Shown: in pieces, positions 1-8,346 of the stretch
Position numbering within the stretch: position 1 is the stretch's first letter
How the letters are laid out: each line of letters begins with the position of its first letter
Source: Nitratiruptor sp.
GTDB taxonomy: Bacteria; Campylobacterota; Campylobacteria; Campylobacterales; Nitratiruptoraceae
Reading direction: 5' to 3'
Length of the DNA: 25,430 nt
Assembly: GCA_015494505.1 (NCBI GenBank)
Contig: WGBB01000239.1
Coordinates: 1 to 25,430 of the forward strand
Notes under the pieces: model-generated
Database searches by the model: none
The model's input: the letters and a program-made list of their open reading frames with translations, nothing else
What the model was told of the DNA's origin: nothing
Program-made: the position numbers and the translations under genes

Positions 1-1261
1 AAAGGATCGTTCCCTTTTCGTCCATATCGTAGGAGCTTTGGAAGAAGCGATAACCTTTGTAATCGAGCACATGGTTCATATAGATCCTATAATCAAAACT
101 TTTGTTGCCGTCTATGACCGTCACTTCGCTGGCATAGGAGCTGGGGCTCATGGAGCCTGGATAGCGCTCGAGCTGAAAATCTCGCAGTTTGAGGGCAAAA
201 GGCAGCGTGATGCGCCGTGCACCGTATGCTATATCGAACTCCACATCGCCCAGTCGCACATGCACCGGCTCCCCCTCTACCCCGCTCTTTCCAAAAAGCG
301 TCACCACTTTCGTGTGTGCACCATCGCTGAGGCGGAGTACAATGGCATCTTTGCCGGGATATTTTTTTGCCAATGGGTCTTTGCTGACGATTTGCGCTTT
401 CGCTTTTTGCTTGAACTCTTTGAGCACGATATTGAGCCCGCCTATGCTATAGAGTTTTCGCTTCGTAAAAGGTATCTCTTTGTTGGCAAAAAAGGCTCGC
501 GTGCTGCGATCTGCCATAGAGACGGTCTGCACGGACCAGGGAGCTTTGAGCGTAAGCTGCTTACCGTCATAGTGGATGAGGATTTTTGGTTTATTCGTCT
601 GCACACGCGCATCGAAATCGATAACCACGTCGCCAAGATCGATATAGTCACCCCGTTTTAGCACCTTTTCTACACGACCCGCACCGGCACTGAGCACCAG
701 GTGCATTGCCGGCTCGCCTTTGGGATCGTCGAGTAGCTCATACGTGGCGTTTGGAATATAATCGAGCAGCTCCACATCGATTTTTTTGCCTTTGAGAGTG
801 AAGCTACGCTTGAAGTGGTTGGAGGTGAGTTTAGAGAGATAAATAGGCTCGTAGTAGCTAAGGATGCGATCTCCCGTGCGCGCCTCTATCTGGATGTAGT
901 TGCGTGCGCTTAGGATCGAATGGGAGCTGCTTCCTTCACGAATATGCATCGTCCCTTCGTACCCGAAATAGCGCGTCACGGCAGCACCGATAATGATGAC
1001 GAGAAATGCCAGGTGAAAAATCCCCGTAAAGAGCTTCTCCTTGCGAAAAAGGCGAAATTTGAAGATATTGTAAAGTAGATTGAGTGAAAGCAGCACCAAC
1101 AATATCTCAAACCACTTGGCGGTATAGACCAGTGCCCAGGCCGTCTGGGAGCCGTAGTCGTTTTCGATGAAGGTGGCCGTACCGATGCTGGCTGCAAAAA
1201 GCAGCATCATCACCACTGCAGACTTGATGGAGAAGAAAGCCCTCTGCAACGATCGTAGCAT
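1..1261 (-). CDS. ccsBA: Cytochrome c biogenesis protein, CcsB/ResB part of a probable CcsBA fusion (partial)
   Basis: The first 420 codons are present; the gene runs off the left edge. System II CcsBA moves heme across the inner membrane and attaches it to apocytochromes c in the periplasm. The protein opens with a cytoplasmic tip and three hydrophobic segments (about residues 14-29, 48-66 and 81-96). The ResB signature FIENDYGSQTA lies at 31-41 and is followed by a long soluble periplasmic stretch. The last visible residues, YRFFQSSYDMDEKGT, match the conserved ResB C-terminal region. H83 in the third segment falls at the position I recall as the transmembrane heme-ligand histidine of Helicobacter hepaticus CcsBA. 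In Campylobacterota CcsB and CcsA are usually fused, so a CcsA half should follow outside the window; that part is inference. The ATG start has AGGCG upstream. The 87-bp gap to polA contains a possible -10 CATACT at 1286-1291, so it may have its own weak promoter. Confidence 0.9.
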   Translation of the reverse strand, partial: MLRSLQRAFFSIKSAVVMMLLFAASIGTATFIENDYGSQTAWALVYTAKWFEILLVLLSLNLLYNIFKFRLFRKEKLFTGIFHLAFLVIIIGAAVTRYFGYEGTMHIREGSSSHSILSARNYIQIEARTGDRILSYYEPIYLSKLTSNHFKRSFTLKGKKIDVELLDYIPNATYELLDDPKGEPAMHLVLSAGAGRVEKVLKRGDYIDLGDVVIDFDARVQTNKPKILIHYDGKQLTLKAPWSVQTVSMADRSTRAFFANKEIPFTKRKLYSIGGLNIVLKEFKQKAKAQIVSKDPLAKKYPGKDAIVLRLSDGAHTKVVTLFGKSGVEGEPVHVRLGDVEFDIAYGARRITLPFALKLRDFQLERYPGSMSPSSYASEVTVIDGNKSFDYRIYMNHVLDYKGYRFFQSSYDMDEKGTIL

Positions 1262-1348
1262 TATTCGCCTTTTATACCAAATTGCAGTATGCTAACGTAA
1301 AATGGCAAATAAAATACTTTATCGGCTATGTAGTTTCGGGCTTTGATG

Positions 1349-4009
1349 TTACTTTAAATCGCCCCAACGATCGGCGACGGCCACACTGCACTCCAATGGT
1401 ACTTCAAGCGTATAGATCCCTTCCATAATCTTTCTAAAACGCTCTGCGTAGTTTACGGCCTCCTCCTCTTTGACTTCGAAGATGAGCTCGTCGTGAATCT
1501 GCAAAAGCATCCTCGCATCTGCTCCGTTTCGTAGCTCTTTATCGATAGCGTTCATCGCCATCTTGATAAGGTCTGCCGCACTTCCTTGGAAAACGGTATT
1601 GACCGCTTCGCGCAAAAAGGCAGCCAATCTTGCTCCCGTAGCACTGGCAAAATCGAAGTAACGCCTGCGCCCAAGTAGCGTCTCCACATAGCCGTAGCTC
1701 TTGGCAAACTCCTGAATCCCTTCGAGATAGCTCTTGACGGTAGGAAAGGAGCGAAAATAGCTCTCTATGATACCCTTCGCCTCTTTTGGAGAAATTCCCA
1801 GTGTCTCGGCAAGCTTCTTGCTCCCCATACCGTAGATGAGGCCGAAGTTGATGCTCTTTGCGATGTGGCGCTTCGCGCTCGCTTCGGCTTCGCCAAAGAG
1901 CCTGACGGCGGTTTCGGTATGGATATCGCGCCCTTCGCGAAATGCTTCTAAAAGTGCCGGGTCTTTGCTAAAGTGCGCCAGCAGACGCAGCTCGATTTGG
2001 GAGTAGTCGATGCCTACCAGCTTGTACCCTTTTTCTGCGATGAACCCGTAGCGAATCTGGCGCCCTACTTCGGTCTTGACGGGAATGTTTTGCAAGTTGG
2101 GATTTTTGCTCGCCAGCCTACCCGTAGCCGTACCTGTTTGGATAAAATGGGTGTAGATGCGATGGTGTGCATCTTTTTTGGCGTGCTCCAAAAGCGGGTC
2201 GATGTAGGTGCTCTTGAGCTTAAAGAGCTCACGATACTCCAGTATCAGTTCGATGATAGGGTGTTTGCCCCGCAGCGCTTGGAGTGTCGCCTCGTTGGTG
2301 CTATAGCCCGATTTGGTCTTTTTCACAGGTGGCAGTCCCAGCTGCTCGAAAAGCACCGAAGCGAGCTGCTTGGTGGAGTTGATGTTAAACTCCGTACCGG
2401 CCAATTCATATATGCGTGCGGTAAGTTCTTCCAAACGCTCCTTTGTCGAAGCCGACAGCTTTTGGAAAAAATCTACATCGAGCTTGATGCCTGCGAATTC
2501 CATAGCGATAAGCGTATTGACCAGAGGATACTCCACTGTGCGCGCTTCGTCGATGAGATGGGGACTCTTGGCCTTGTGGGCATCCAAAAGCTTGAAGTAG
2601 AGCAGATAGGTAATATAGGCATCTTCGCTAGCATAGCGGCACGCCGTATCTATGGCTACGTTGGAGAAGTCCTCGCCTTTTTTGACGGTCTCTTTGTAGG
2701 CTATCATATCGTGGCCCAGCATCCTCTTGGCCACGCTATCGAGCCCTACGCTGCTTTCGGGATCCAGCAGCCAGGCTAGTAGCATCGTATCGGCAAAATC
2801 GCTTTTTCTCTCGATACCATAGCGATACAAAAGTCCCAGGTCGAATTTGAGATTGTGCCCCACGATAAAGAAGCGAAAGAGTCTCCGTATCGCTTCTAGG
2901 GCATCTTCCAGCGCTACCTGCGCACCCACGCCCAGATAGTTGTGCCCGATAGGAACATAGTAGGCTTTTGATTCATCAAAGCAAAAGCTAAAACCTACGA
3001 TATTGGCGCTTTTGGTATCCAAATCGTCCGTTTCGGTATCGAAGGCCACGATAGCGCCGTCGGGGATAGCATCTATGACACGAAAGAGCTTCTCTTTGGT
3101 ATCGAGGCAAATCGCTTCGAAGGCTATGCGCTCTTTAGGCTTTTCGATAATCGGCGCCGCCTTGATTTTGCGCAAAATCGCAGTGATGTCGAGCTTGATG
3201 AGTTCGTCTGCGATTTTGACGATGGGGTTGATTTCGGGCACGTGGTAGCCCTCGATATCGCACGACTCTAGAGCATGGTCGTTGAGCTGGACCAGCTTCT
3301 TGCTCAAAAAGGCGCTCTCTTTACCCTCTTCCAGGAGCCTTCTAATGCGGGGCGGCTCCACTTTATCCAGGTTTTCGTAGATCGCTTCGAGCGAGCCAAA
3401 TTGATTCAAAAGTTTGACTGCGCTCTTGGGACCGATGCCGCGCACACCGGGGATATTGTCGGCGCTATCACCCACGAGTGCCAGATAGTCGCGCACGAGC
3501 TTTGGCGGTACGCCAAACTTCTTGAGGGCTTTCTCTTCGTTTATCTCCTCTTTTTTTATCGGATCGTAAAGCACCACGTGATCGTCGTCGATGAGCTGGT
3601 AGAGATCCTTGTCGTGGCTGACGATCACCACCTTGATGCCTCTATCTTTTGCGCAGCGAACCAGTGAAGCGATGATGTCGTCTGCTTCCATACGCTCGCG
3701 CGATAACGTGGCAAATCCCATCTTCTCTATCCACTCGATAGCCACGGGAAGCTGCTGCTTTAGTTCCTGGGGCGGCTCAGGGCGCTGGGCTTTGTAGTTC
3801 GGGTCTATTTCAGCGCGAAAGCTCGGGCCCTCGCTATCGAGCGCGAAGACGATATAGTCGCTTTTGTGTTCGCTGACTAGCGAGTTTATGAAGTTGATAA
3901 ATCCCGTCAGCAGACCAGTAGGAAAGCCGGTTTTGCTTTTAAGCGGCGGCAGGGCATAGAAGCTGCGAAAGAAAAAACCGAAGGTATCGATAACCGTCAG
4001 GGTCTTCAT
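1349..4009 (-). CDS. polA: DNA polymerase I
   Basis: This is an 886-aa family A polymerase for Okazaki fragment processing and repair synthesis. All three domains look intact. The N-terminal 5'-3' exonuclease (about 1-290) has D8, MEADD at 107-111 and the GDSADNIPGVRGIG helix-hairpin-helix region at 180-193. The 3'-5' proofreading domain (about 295-480) retains DTETDD at 324-329, NLKFD at 386-390 and YxxxD at 459-463, so it is probably active, unlike the degenerate domains of some PolA proteins. The polymerase domain shows motif A DYSQIELR (668-675), motif B around R714/K718/F722/Y726 and motif C QIHDEL (837-842). The ATG start has AAAGG six bases upstream. A 26-bp gap separates it from the upstream 109-aa gene, and an extended -10 lies at that junction, so polA can probably be transcribed both from its own promoter and by readthrough. 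Confidence 0.98.
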   Translation of the reverse strand: MKTLTVIDTFGFFFRSFYALPPLKSKTGFPTGLLTGFINFINSLVSEHKSDYIVFALDSEGPSFRAEIDPNYKAQRPEPPQELKQQLPVAIEWIEKMGFATLSRERMEADDIIASLVRCAKDRGIKVVIVSHDKDLYQLIDDDHVVLYDPIKKEEINEEKALKKFGVPPKLVRDYLALVGDSADNIPGVRGIGPKSAVKLLNQFGSLEAIYENLDKVEPPRIRRLLEEGKESAFLSKKLVQLNDHALESCDIEGYHVPEINPIVKIADELIKLDITAILRKIKAAPIIEKPKERIAFEAICLDTKEKLFRVIDAIPDGAIVAFDTETDDLDTKSANIVGFSFCFDESKAYYVPIGHNYLGVGAQVALEDALEAIRRLFRFFIVGHNLKFDLGLLYRYGIERKSDFADTMLLAWLLDPESSVGLDSVAKRMLGHDMIAYKETVKKGEDFSNVAIDTACRYASEDAYITYLLYFKLLDAHKAKSPHLIDEARTVEYPLVNTLIAMEFAGIKLDVDFFQKLSASTKERLEELTARIYELAGTEFNINSTKQLASVLFEQLGLPPVKKTKSGYSTNEATLQALRGKHPIIELILEYRELFKLKSTYIDPLLEHAKKDAHHRIYTHFIQTGTATGRLASKNPNLQNIPVKTEVGRQIRYGFIAEKGYKLVGIDYSQIELRLLAHFSKDPALLEAFREGRDIHTETAVRLFGEAEASAKRHIAKSINFGLIYGMGSKKLAETLGISPKEAKGIIESYFRSFPTVKSYLEGIQEFAKSYGYVETLLGRRRYFDFASATGARLAAFLREAVNTVFQGSAADLIKMAMNAIDKELRNGADARMLLQIHDELIFEVKEEEAVNYAERFRKIMEGIYTLEVPLECSVAVADRWGDLK

Positions 4010-4029
4010 CGAAAGCCTTTTTAGACGTG

Positions 4030-4035
4030 ATTATA
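4030..4035 (-). promoter_or_regulatory. Probable polA promoter (-10 TATAAT, extended)
   Basis: On the minus strand the junction between the 109-aa gene and polA reads TGATATAATCACG, a consensus TATAAT with the TGN extension. Transcription would start about 14 nt before the polA ATG. The hexamer sits inside a small inverted repeat, GTGAT-ATA-ATCAC (4027-4039), that also contains the stop codon of the upstream gene. No -35 is evident, which is usual for Campylobacterota housekeeping promoters. Confidence 0.5.
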
Positions 4036-4365
4036 TCACACCACCAGTTGCAAAACCTTTGCGATGTGGGAAGGCAGCGCGATAGGTTTGCCTTCGATGT
4101 ACTCCTTTGCCACCACATCTATCCATTCGCGTGAAGTGGCGATATCATACAGTGTCATGCTACTTTGTTCTTCGTTATGCGCAAGCTCATAGCGTCCTAT
4201 CGTAATTTCTAATGGCTCCTTTTCGCCTTTGAGCTCCAAAGTAAGGGCGATGGATTTCTTGGCCGTATCGATTTTGCATTCCACCATTTTTCCGGCTCCT
4301 TTGAGTTTGTACTCCACAAAAAGCGCAAACGCCTTCGCTATCGCTCTGTCTTTTACAACACGCAT
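4036..4365 (-). CDS. Conserved-looking hypothetical protein, 109 aa
   Basis: I do not recognise this family. The protein is soluble, with no signal peptide or membrane segment. It has an N-terminal helix rich in K and A, then alternating hydrophobic/charged stretches (about 28-60) that look like beta strands, and a C-terminal helical part around EYIEGKPIALPSHIAKVL. It has one cysteine (C29) and no obvious catalytic motif. It is very likely a real gene: an excellent AAAGGAGG ribosome-binding site precedes the ATG, and it lies 26 bp upstream of polA on the same strand, divergent from the small exported protein. Co-transcription with polA hints at a housekeeping role, but that is only context. 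No clear promoter of its own is visible in the 37-bp divergent gap. Confidence 0.8.
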   Translation of the reverse strand: MRVVKDRAIAKAFALFVEYKLKGAGKMVECKIDTAKKSIALTLELKGEKEPLEITIGRYELAHNEEQSSMTLYDIATSREWIDVVAKEYIEGKPIALPSHIAKVLQLVV

Positions 4366-4378
4366 CTTCCTCCTTTGC

Positions 4379-4384
4379 TATAAT
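4379..4384 (+). promoter_or_regulatory. Promoter -10 for the small exported protein gene
   Basis: A consensus TATAAT lies 18 nt upstream of the ATG at 4403, so the leader would be about 12 nt and would hold the AAAGGA ribosome-binding site near 4391-4396. A weak TTTACA further upstream is spaced too far (21 nt) to be a good -35. The element lies in the 37-bp divergent gap. Confidence 0.5.
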
Positions 4385-4402
4385 TGCACCAAAGGATGAT
4401 AC

Positions 4403-4735
4403 ATGAGATATTTTTTGGCAACGTCACTGATACTCTGCACCCTTATTGCGCAAGATTGGCGAGCTCTTGCCATCGCACAGATAGAGGCTACGATGGATTT
4501 GTACCAAAAACGTCTCGCTTGTCTTAAAGAGCATGAAGCCGCATTTTGTATAGATCGCTTCCCCCAGGATCCCAGAAGCGACGCGCTTGCCAAGACTTTC
4601 GCCATGAGTTTTCCCACCGCATTCTACGCCGGCAAACTCCAGCGCGATATGAAAATCCTCGAGCGCCAAAAACTCTGCATCGGTAAGGCTCTAAGCCAAG
4701 AGGATGCCAGAAAGTGCGCTACAGATGCGCGATAG
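4403..4735 (+). CDS. Small exported hypothetical protein with four mature cysteines, 110 aa
   Basis: I do not recognise the family. The N-terminus (MRYFLATSLILCTLIAQ) looks like a Sec signal peptide. The mature part is predicted to be mostly helical, rich in A, K and R. It has four cysteines, C40, C49, C92 and C105, spaced Cx8C and Cx12C, which could form two disulfides holding a helical hairpin in the periplasm. C12 lies in the signal and is not followed by a convincing lipobox processing context. The gene has its own TATAAT and AAAGGA. It stands alone on the plus strand between two minus-strand operons and its last 17 bp overlap the end of the HDOD gene tail to tail. Function is unknown. 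Confidence 0.75.
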   Translation: MRYFLATSLILCTLIAQDWRALAIAQIEATMDLYQKRLACLKEHEAAFCIDRFPQDPRSDALAKTFAMSFPTAFYAGKLQRDMKILERQKLCIGKALSQEDARKCATDAR

Positions 4736-5525
4736 CTTCTAGGGCATCCTCGAGATTTTTTATGTCATATCCCTCTTTTTGCGCGATATTTTTGGCAATT
4801 GTCCGGCTTGTTTCGGCAAGCGGCTTATTGATGGGCACGGCACGCTTGACGATATGCAAAGCGGTGCTCAACTCACGTATCTCTTCGGGAGCGTTCACAT
4901 ACGCATCGCTATAGCGAATGGCTTGCGTAAGCGTCTCGTCCATTCCCCAGTGTTCGAAAATCTTGGCCGTCACCTCGGCCGCACTCACCCCCACGAAGCT
5001 CCGCTCCACCGCTGCTACGTCGTTGCTTAGTTCGAGGTCGCTGCGAAACTGCATTGTCATATCGTCCTTTATCACCTCATCGGCTATGAGTATCTTGCCG
5101 CTCTCTTGCAAGAGTGCCGCCAGGGACAAAAAACCCGCCTTTGCCGGGTCGATGCTTTTATACCACTTTTGCATCAAGAAACTTTGCAGTTGCGAAATGC
5201 GAGCGAATTTTTCTGCATTGACGCCGTAGGGCTCCACATCGATATTGAGCAGTTTTTTGATAGAGTTTTCCAGCACGATGGCACGCACTTCCGATAGGCC
5301 CAAAATACTGACGGCGTGCCGGAGCGAATCGACTTTCTTTGCTAAGCCGTAGAAGGGCGAATTGACACGCTTGAGGATGTTTGCCACGATCATGGGATCT
5401 TGCTCTAAAATAGCGGCGATTTTGTCGATGGTGACGTTTTCGTCGTTGTAGGCCGCATCAAACTCGTGCAACGTTTTTGGCAGCGGCGGCAAGGATGCTA
5501 TTTTTTTTGCGATGCTTTCTCTCAC
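4719..5525 (-). CDS. HDOD domain signalling protein, 268 aa
   Basis: HDOD proteins are HD-related helical domains that usually lack the metal-binding HD pair and act in signalling or regulation. Recognisable features are the opening IASLPPLPKT, then DPMIVANILKRVNSPFYG, and the A-x3-LG-x2-EVR stretch of the HDOD core in the first half. The second half is helical with no catalytic GGDEF or EAL. I chose GTG at 5525: it forms GTGA with the uvrA stop and has AAAGGA five bases upstream. The in-frame start at 5585 would overlap uvrA by 64 nt, with poorly conserved-looking residues. It is the last gene of the tauE-like/uvrA operon. No membrane segment is seen. The ligand or partner cannot be told from sequence. 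Confidence 0.88.
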   Translation of the reverse strand: MRESIAKKIASLPPLPKTLHEFDAAYNDENVTIDKIAAILEQDPMIVANILKRVNSPFYGLAKKVDSLRHAVSILGLSEVRAIVLENSIKKLLNIDVEPYGVNAEKFARISQLQSFLMQKWYKSIDPAKAGFLSLAALLQESGKILIADEVIKDDMTMQFRSDLELSNDVAAVERSFVGVSAAEVTAKIFEHWGMDETLTQAIRYSDAYVNAPEEIRELSTALHIVKRAVPINKPLAETSRTIAKNIAQKEGYDIKNLEDALEAIAHL

Positions 5526-8338
5526 GCTTTTCCTTTGAGCTCTTTGGCAAGAAATTGTCCGGTGAAACTTCCGGTCTCTTGCCAATTATCGGCAACTTCC
5601 TCAGGATTTCCAGCCGCAATCACCCTGCCCCCTTTGCTACCGCCTTCGGGACCCATATCCACGATGTAGTCCGCGTTTTTGATCACATCGAGATTGTGCT
5701 CGATGACGATGACGCTGTTGCCCAGCTCTACCAGCGAGTGCAGCACACGCACCAGCCTATCCACATCGGCAAAGTGCAGCCCCGTGGTAGGCTCGTCGAG
5801 GATGTAAAGAGTATTGCCCGTATCTTTGCGTCCCAGCTCTTTGGCGAGCTTGATACGCTGCGCCTCACCGCCGCTGAGCGTCACTGCATTTTGGCCCAAG
5901 GTGATGTAGCCAAGCCCCACATCCTGGAGGGTTTTGAGCTTTTTGTAGATTTTTGGGATATTTTTGAAAAACTCCAGCGCCTCGTCCACGCTCATGGCCA
6001 GCACATCCGCGATATTTTTGCCCTTGTAGGTCACTTCCAATGTCTGCGGATTGTAGCGTTTGCCTTTGCAGGCATCACACTTGATCATGATATCGGGCAG
6101 GAAATGCATCTCTATTTTTATCTCTCCTTCGCCCTTGCACTTCTCGCAGCGCCCGCCCGGGACGTTGAAACTAAAGCGCCCAGGGCCGTAACCGCGCAGC
6201 TGCGCCTCTTTGGTCTTGGCAAAGAGTGCACGGATTTCATCCATCACGCCGGTATAGGTAGCCGGGTTACTGCGCGGCGTGCGGCCGATGGGGCTTTGGT
6301 CGAGGTAGATCACTTTATCAAGCTTCTCGAGTCCTTCTATCTCCACGCCCGCTACTTTACGCACCTTTTTGGCATGGTTGAGGGCCTCCTTGGCCACGGG
6401 CAGGAGTGTTTGGAGCACCAGCGAGCTTTTGCCGCTGCCGCTTACCCCCGTCACGGCCACGAGGTTGTGCAGCGGGAAGGAGACCGAGAGGTTTTTGATG
6501 TTGTTGATAGTGACGTTTCTGATATGGAGCCACTCCTCTTGAGGACGGCGCATGAAATACTCTATTCTTTTTTTGCCGCTCAGGTACTGGGCCGTGAGAG
6601 TCTCACTCTTTTTGAGCTCCTCGACGCTGCCGGCGAAAACCACCTCACCGCCTCCTTTGCCTGCGCCCGGGCCGATATCCACGATGAAATCCGCCGCCTC
6701 TATCGTCTCTTTGTCGTGCTCGACGACGATGACGGTGTTGCCCTTTTGCTGGAGGCTCTTGAGGGTGCGTATGAGACGCAGCGTATCGCGCTCGTGTAGT
6801 CCAATGCTGGGCTCATCCAGCACATACATCACACCCGTCAGTCCGCTACCGATCTGGCTGGCGATGCGGATGCGCTGCGACTCGCCGCCGCTGATGGTGC
6901 GTGCATCGCGCCCCAGTGTGAGGTATCCTAGCCCCACATCCACCAAAAAGTAGAGACGCTCTTTGATCTCCTTGAGAATGGGTGCTGCGATGGTTTGCTG
7001 CTGTGAGCTCAAATAGGCAAAGTTTTTCTCTTCTGCAAAAAAGGCATAGGCATCCTCGATGGGCATATCGAGGATCTCGCCGATCCCCTTACCGGCTACA
7101 CGCACGGCTAGGCTCTCGGGTCGCAGTCTGTGGCCGCCGCACGCTTCGCACACCTTTTCGCTCATATATTCGCCCAACTCTTTCTCATCTTTGAACATAT
7201 CATAGGCGATTTTGATCACTCCGGGCCAGGTGCGTGTGAGACGATGGGACTTCCAGCGAAAGCTCACGGTCGTGGGCGTGCCGTAGAGGATGGCGCGGCG
7301 TTGATGCTCCTCGAGCTCCTCGTAGGGGATATCGGTGGGGATGCCTTCTGCTTCGCAAAAGGCCTTGAGGAAGCTGAAGTAGTAGCTTTTGTTGTAGCCA
7401 TAGAGGATCCGGATGGCACCCTGTGCGATGCTTTTGTGCTCATCGATGATTTTGGATAGATCCAGCGTATAACGAATCCCCAGCCCGTCGCACTCGGGGC
7501 ATGCCCCTTTGGGGGAATTGAAAGAGAAGCTCAGCGGCTCGAGGGGCTCGAAACTTACTTTACAATCGAAACAAGCCAGATGCTCGCTATAGTGGTAGTG
7601 ACTCTTGGTGCCAAGTTCTTCGGCATTGATCACATCCACTTCCACTTCGCCGTAGCTGAGTCCCAAAGCCTTTTCGATATCCTCCGCGATGCGTTGGCGG
7701 TTTTGCTCCTTGACCACTACCCTGTCGATGACGGCTTTGATGGTGTGCTTTTTGGTTTTGGAAAGCTCTATCTCTTCATCGAGGCGCACCATCACCCCGT
7801 CGATCATGGCGCGCACGTACCCTTTTTGGCGAAGATTTTCTAAAAGATCTGCGAAGCTCCCCTTCTTCTCTTTTATAAGCGGTGCGGTGATGACCAGCTT
7901 GGCTCCTTCGGGGAGAGAAAGGACCTGCTCGATGATGTCGCTGGGCGTCATATGCGAGATCGGCTTGCCGCACAGATGGCAGTGCTGTGTGCCCACACGT
8001 GCGTACAAAAGACGCAGATAGTCATATATCTCCGTGACTGTCCCGACGGTAGAGCGAGGGTTTTTGCTGGTGGTCTTTTGCTCGATGGCGATAGCGGGCG
8101 TAAGACCCTCTATCTTATCCACATCTGGCTTGTCCAGCTTATCGAGAAATTGGCGTGCGTAGCTTGAGAGCGACTCGATGTAGCGGCGCTGCCCCTCTGC
8201 GTAGAGGGTATCGAACGCAAGCGTACTCTTGCCGCTTCCGGAGAGCCCCGTAAAGACGATGAGCTTGTTTTTTGGAATCTCCAGGTCGATATTTTTGAGA
8301 TTGTGCTGTTTTGCTCCGTAAATTTTTATTTTGTCCAT
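5522..8338 (-). CDS. uvrA: Excinuclease ABC subunit A
   Basis: UvrA (938 aa, normal length) is the damage-sensing ATPase that loads UvrB in nucleotide excision repair. It has two ABC modules: Walker A GLSGSGKS (31-38) with signature ISGGESQ (482-488), and Walker A GVSGSGKS (631-638) with signature LSGGEAQ (821-827). Each signature is followed by a VLDEPSIGLH or ILDEPTTGLH Walker B. The zinc modules are complete: C256/C259/C280/C283 and C731/C734/C754/C757. The ATG lies 8 nt after the tauE-like stop, with GGAG directly after that stop codon, so translation is probably coupled. There is no SOS-box-like palindrome in the short gap, so damage control, if any, would act at the promoter upstream of tauE. 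Confidence 0.99.
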   Translation of the reverse strand: MDKIKIYGAKQHNLKNIDLEIPKNKLIVFTGLSGSGKSTLAFDTLYAEGQRRYIESLSSYARQFLDKLDKPDVDKIEGLTPAIAIEQKTTSKNPRSTVGTVTEIYDYLRLLYARVGTQHCHLCGKPISHMTPSDIIEQVLSLPEGAKLVITAPLIKEKKGSFADLLENLRQKGYVRAMIDGVMVRLDEEIELSKTKKHTIKAVIDRVVVKEQNRQRIAEDIEKALGLSYGEVEVDVINAEELGTKSHYHYSEHLACFDCKVSFEPLEPLSFSFNSPKGACPECDGLGIRYTLDLSKIIDEHKSIAQGAIRILYGYNKSYYFSFLKAFCEAEGIPTDIPYEELEEHQRRAILYGTPTTVSFRWKSHRLTRTWPGVIKIAYDMFKDEKELGEYMSEKVCEACGGHRLRPESLAVRVAGKGIGEILDMPIEDAYAFFAEEKNFAYLSSQQQTIAAPILKEIKERLYFLVDVGLGYLTLGRDARTISGGESQRIRIASQIGSGLTGVMYVLDEPSIGLHERDTLRLIRTLKSLQQKGNTVIVVEHDKETIEAADFIVDIGPGAGKGGGEVVFAGSVEELKKSETLTAQYLSGKKRIEYFMRRPQEEWLHIRNVTINNIKNLSVSFPLHNLVAVTGVSGSGKSSLVLQTLLPVAKEALNHAKKVRKVAGVEIEGLEKLDKVIYLDQSPIGRTPRSNPATYTGVMDEIRALFAKTKEAQLRGYGPGRFSFNVPGGRCEKCKGEGEIKIEMHFLPDIMIKCDACKGKRYNPQTLEVTYKGKNIADVLAMSVDEALEFFKNIPKIYKKLKTLQDVGLGYITLGQNAVTLSGGEAQRIKLAKELGRKDTGNTLYILDEPTTGLHFADVDRLVRVLHSLVELGNSVIVIEHNLDVIKNADYIVDMGPEGGSKGGRVIAAGNPEEVADNWQETGSFTGQFLAKELKGKA
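5531..5536 (-). promoter_or_regulatory. Ribosome-binding site fixing the HDOD GTG start
   Basis: AAAGGA on the minus strand lies inside the 3' end of uvrA, five bases before GTG 5525. It supports the shorter 268-aa product over the 288-aa reading. Confidence 0.7.
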
Positions 8339-8346
8339 CTATCTCC

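Noticed and set aside
1271..1276. TATAAA as ccsBA promoter
   Set aside because: It is only about 10 nt from the ATG, leaving almost no leader and no room for the ribosome-binding site in the transcript.
1973..2779. 268-aa open frame on the plus strand
   Set aside because: It is antisense to the middle of polA; the polA frame carries all the motifs.
4740..4762. Terminator after the small exported protein gene (CTAGG...CCTCGAG then T6)
   Set aside because: The stem is only about five pairs with a bulge, and it lies inside the HDOD coding region; too weak to call.
5526..5585. Longer HDOD N-terminus
   Set aside because: It would overlap uvrA by 64 nt; GTG 5525 has a good ribosome-binding site and the HDOD domain begins just after it.
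5477..6799. 440-aa open frame on the plus strand
   Set aside because: It lies antisense to uvrA, which has complete family motifs; no ribosome-binding site or family resemblance. It is a shadow frame.
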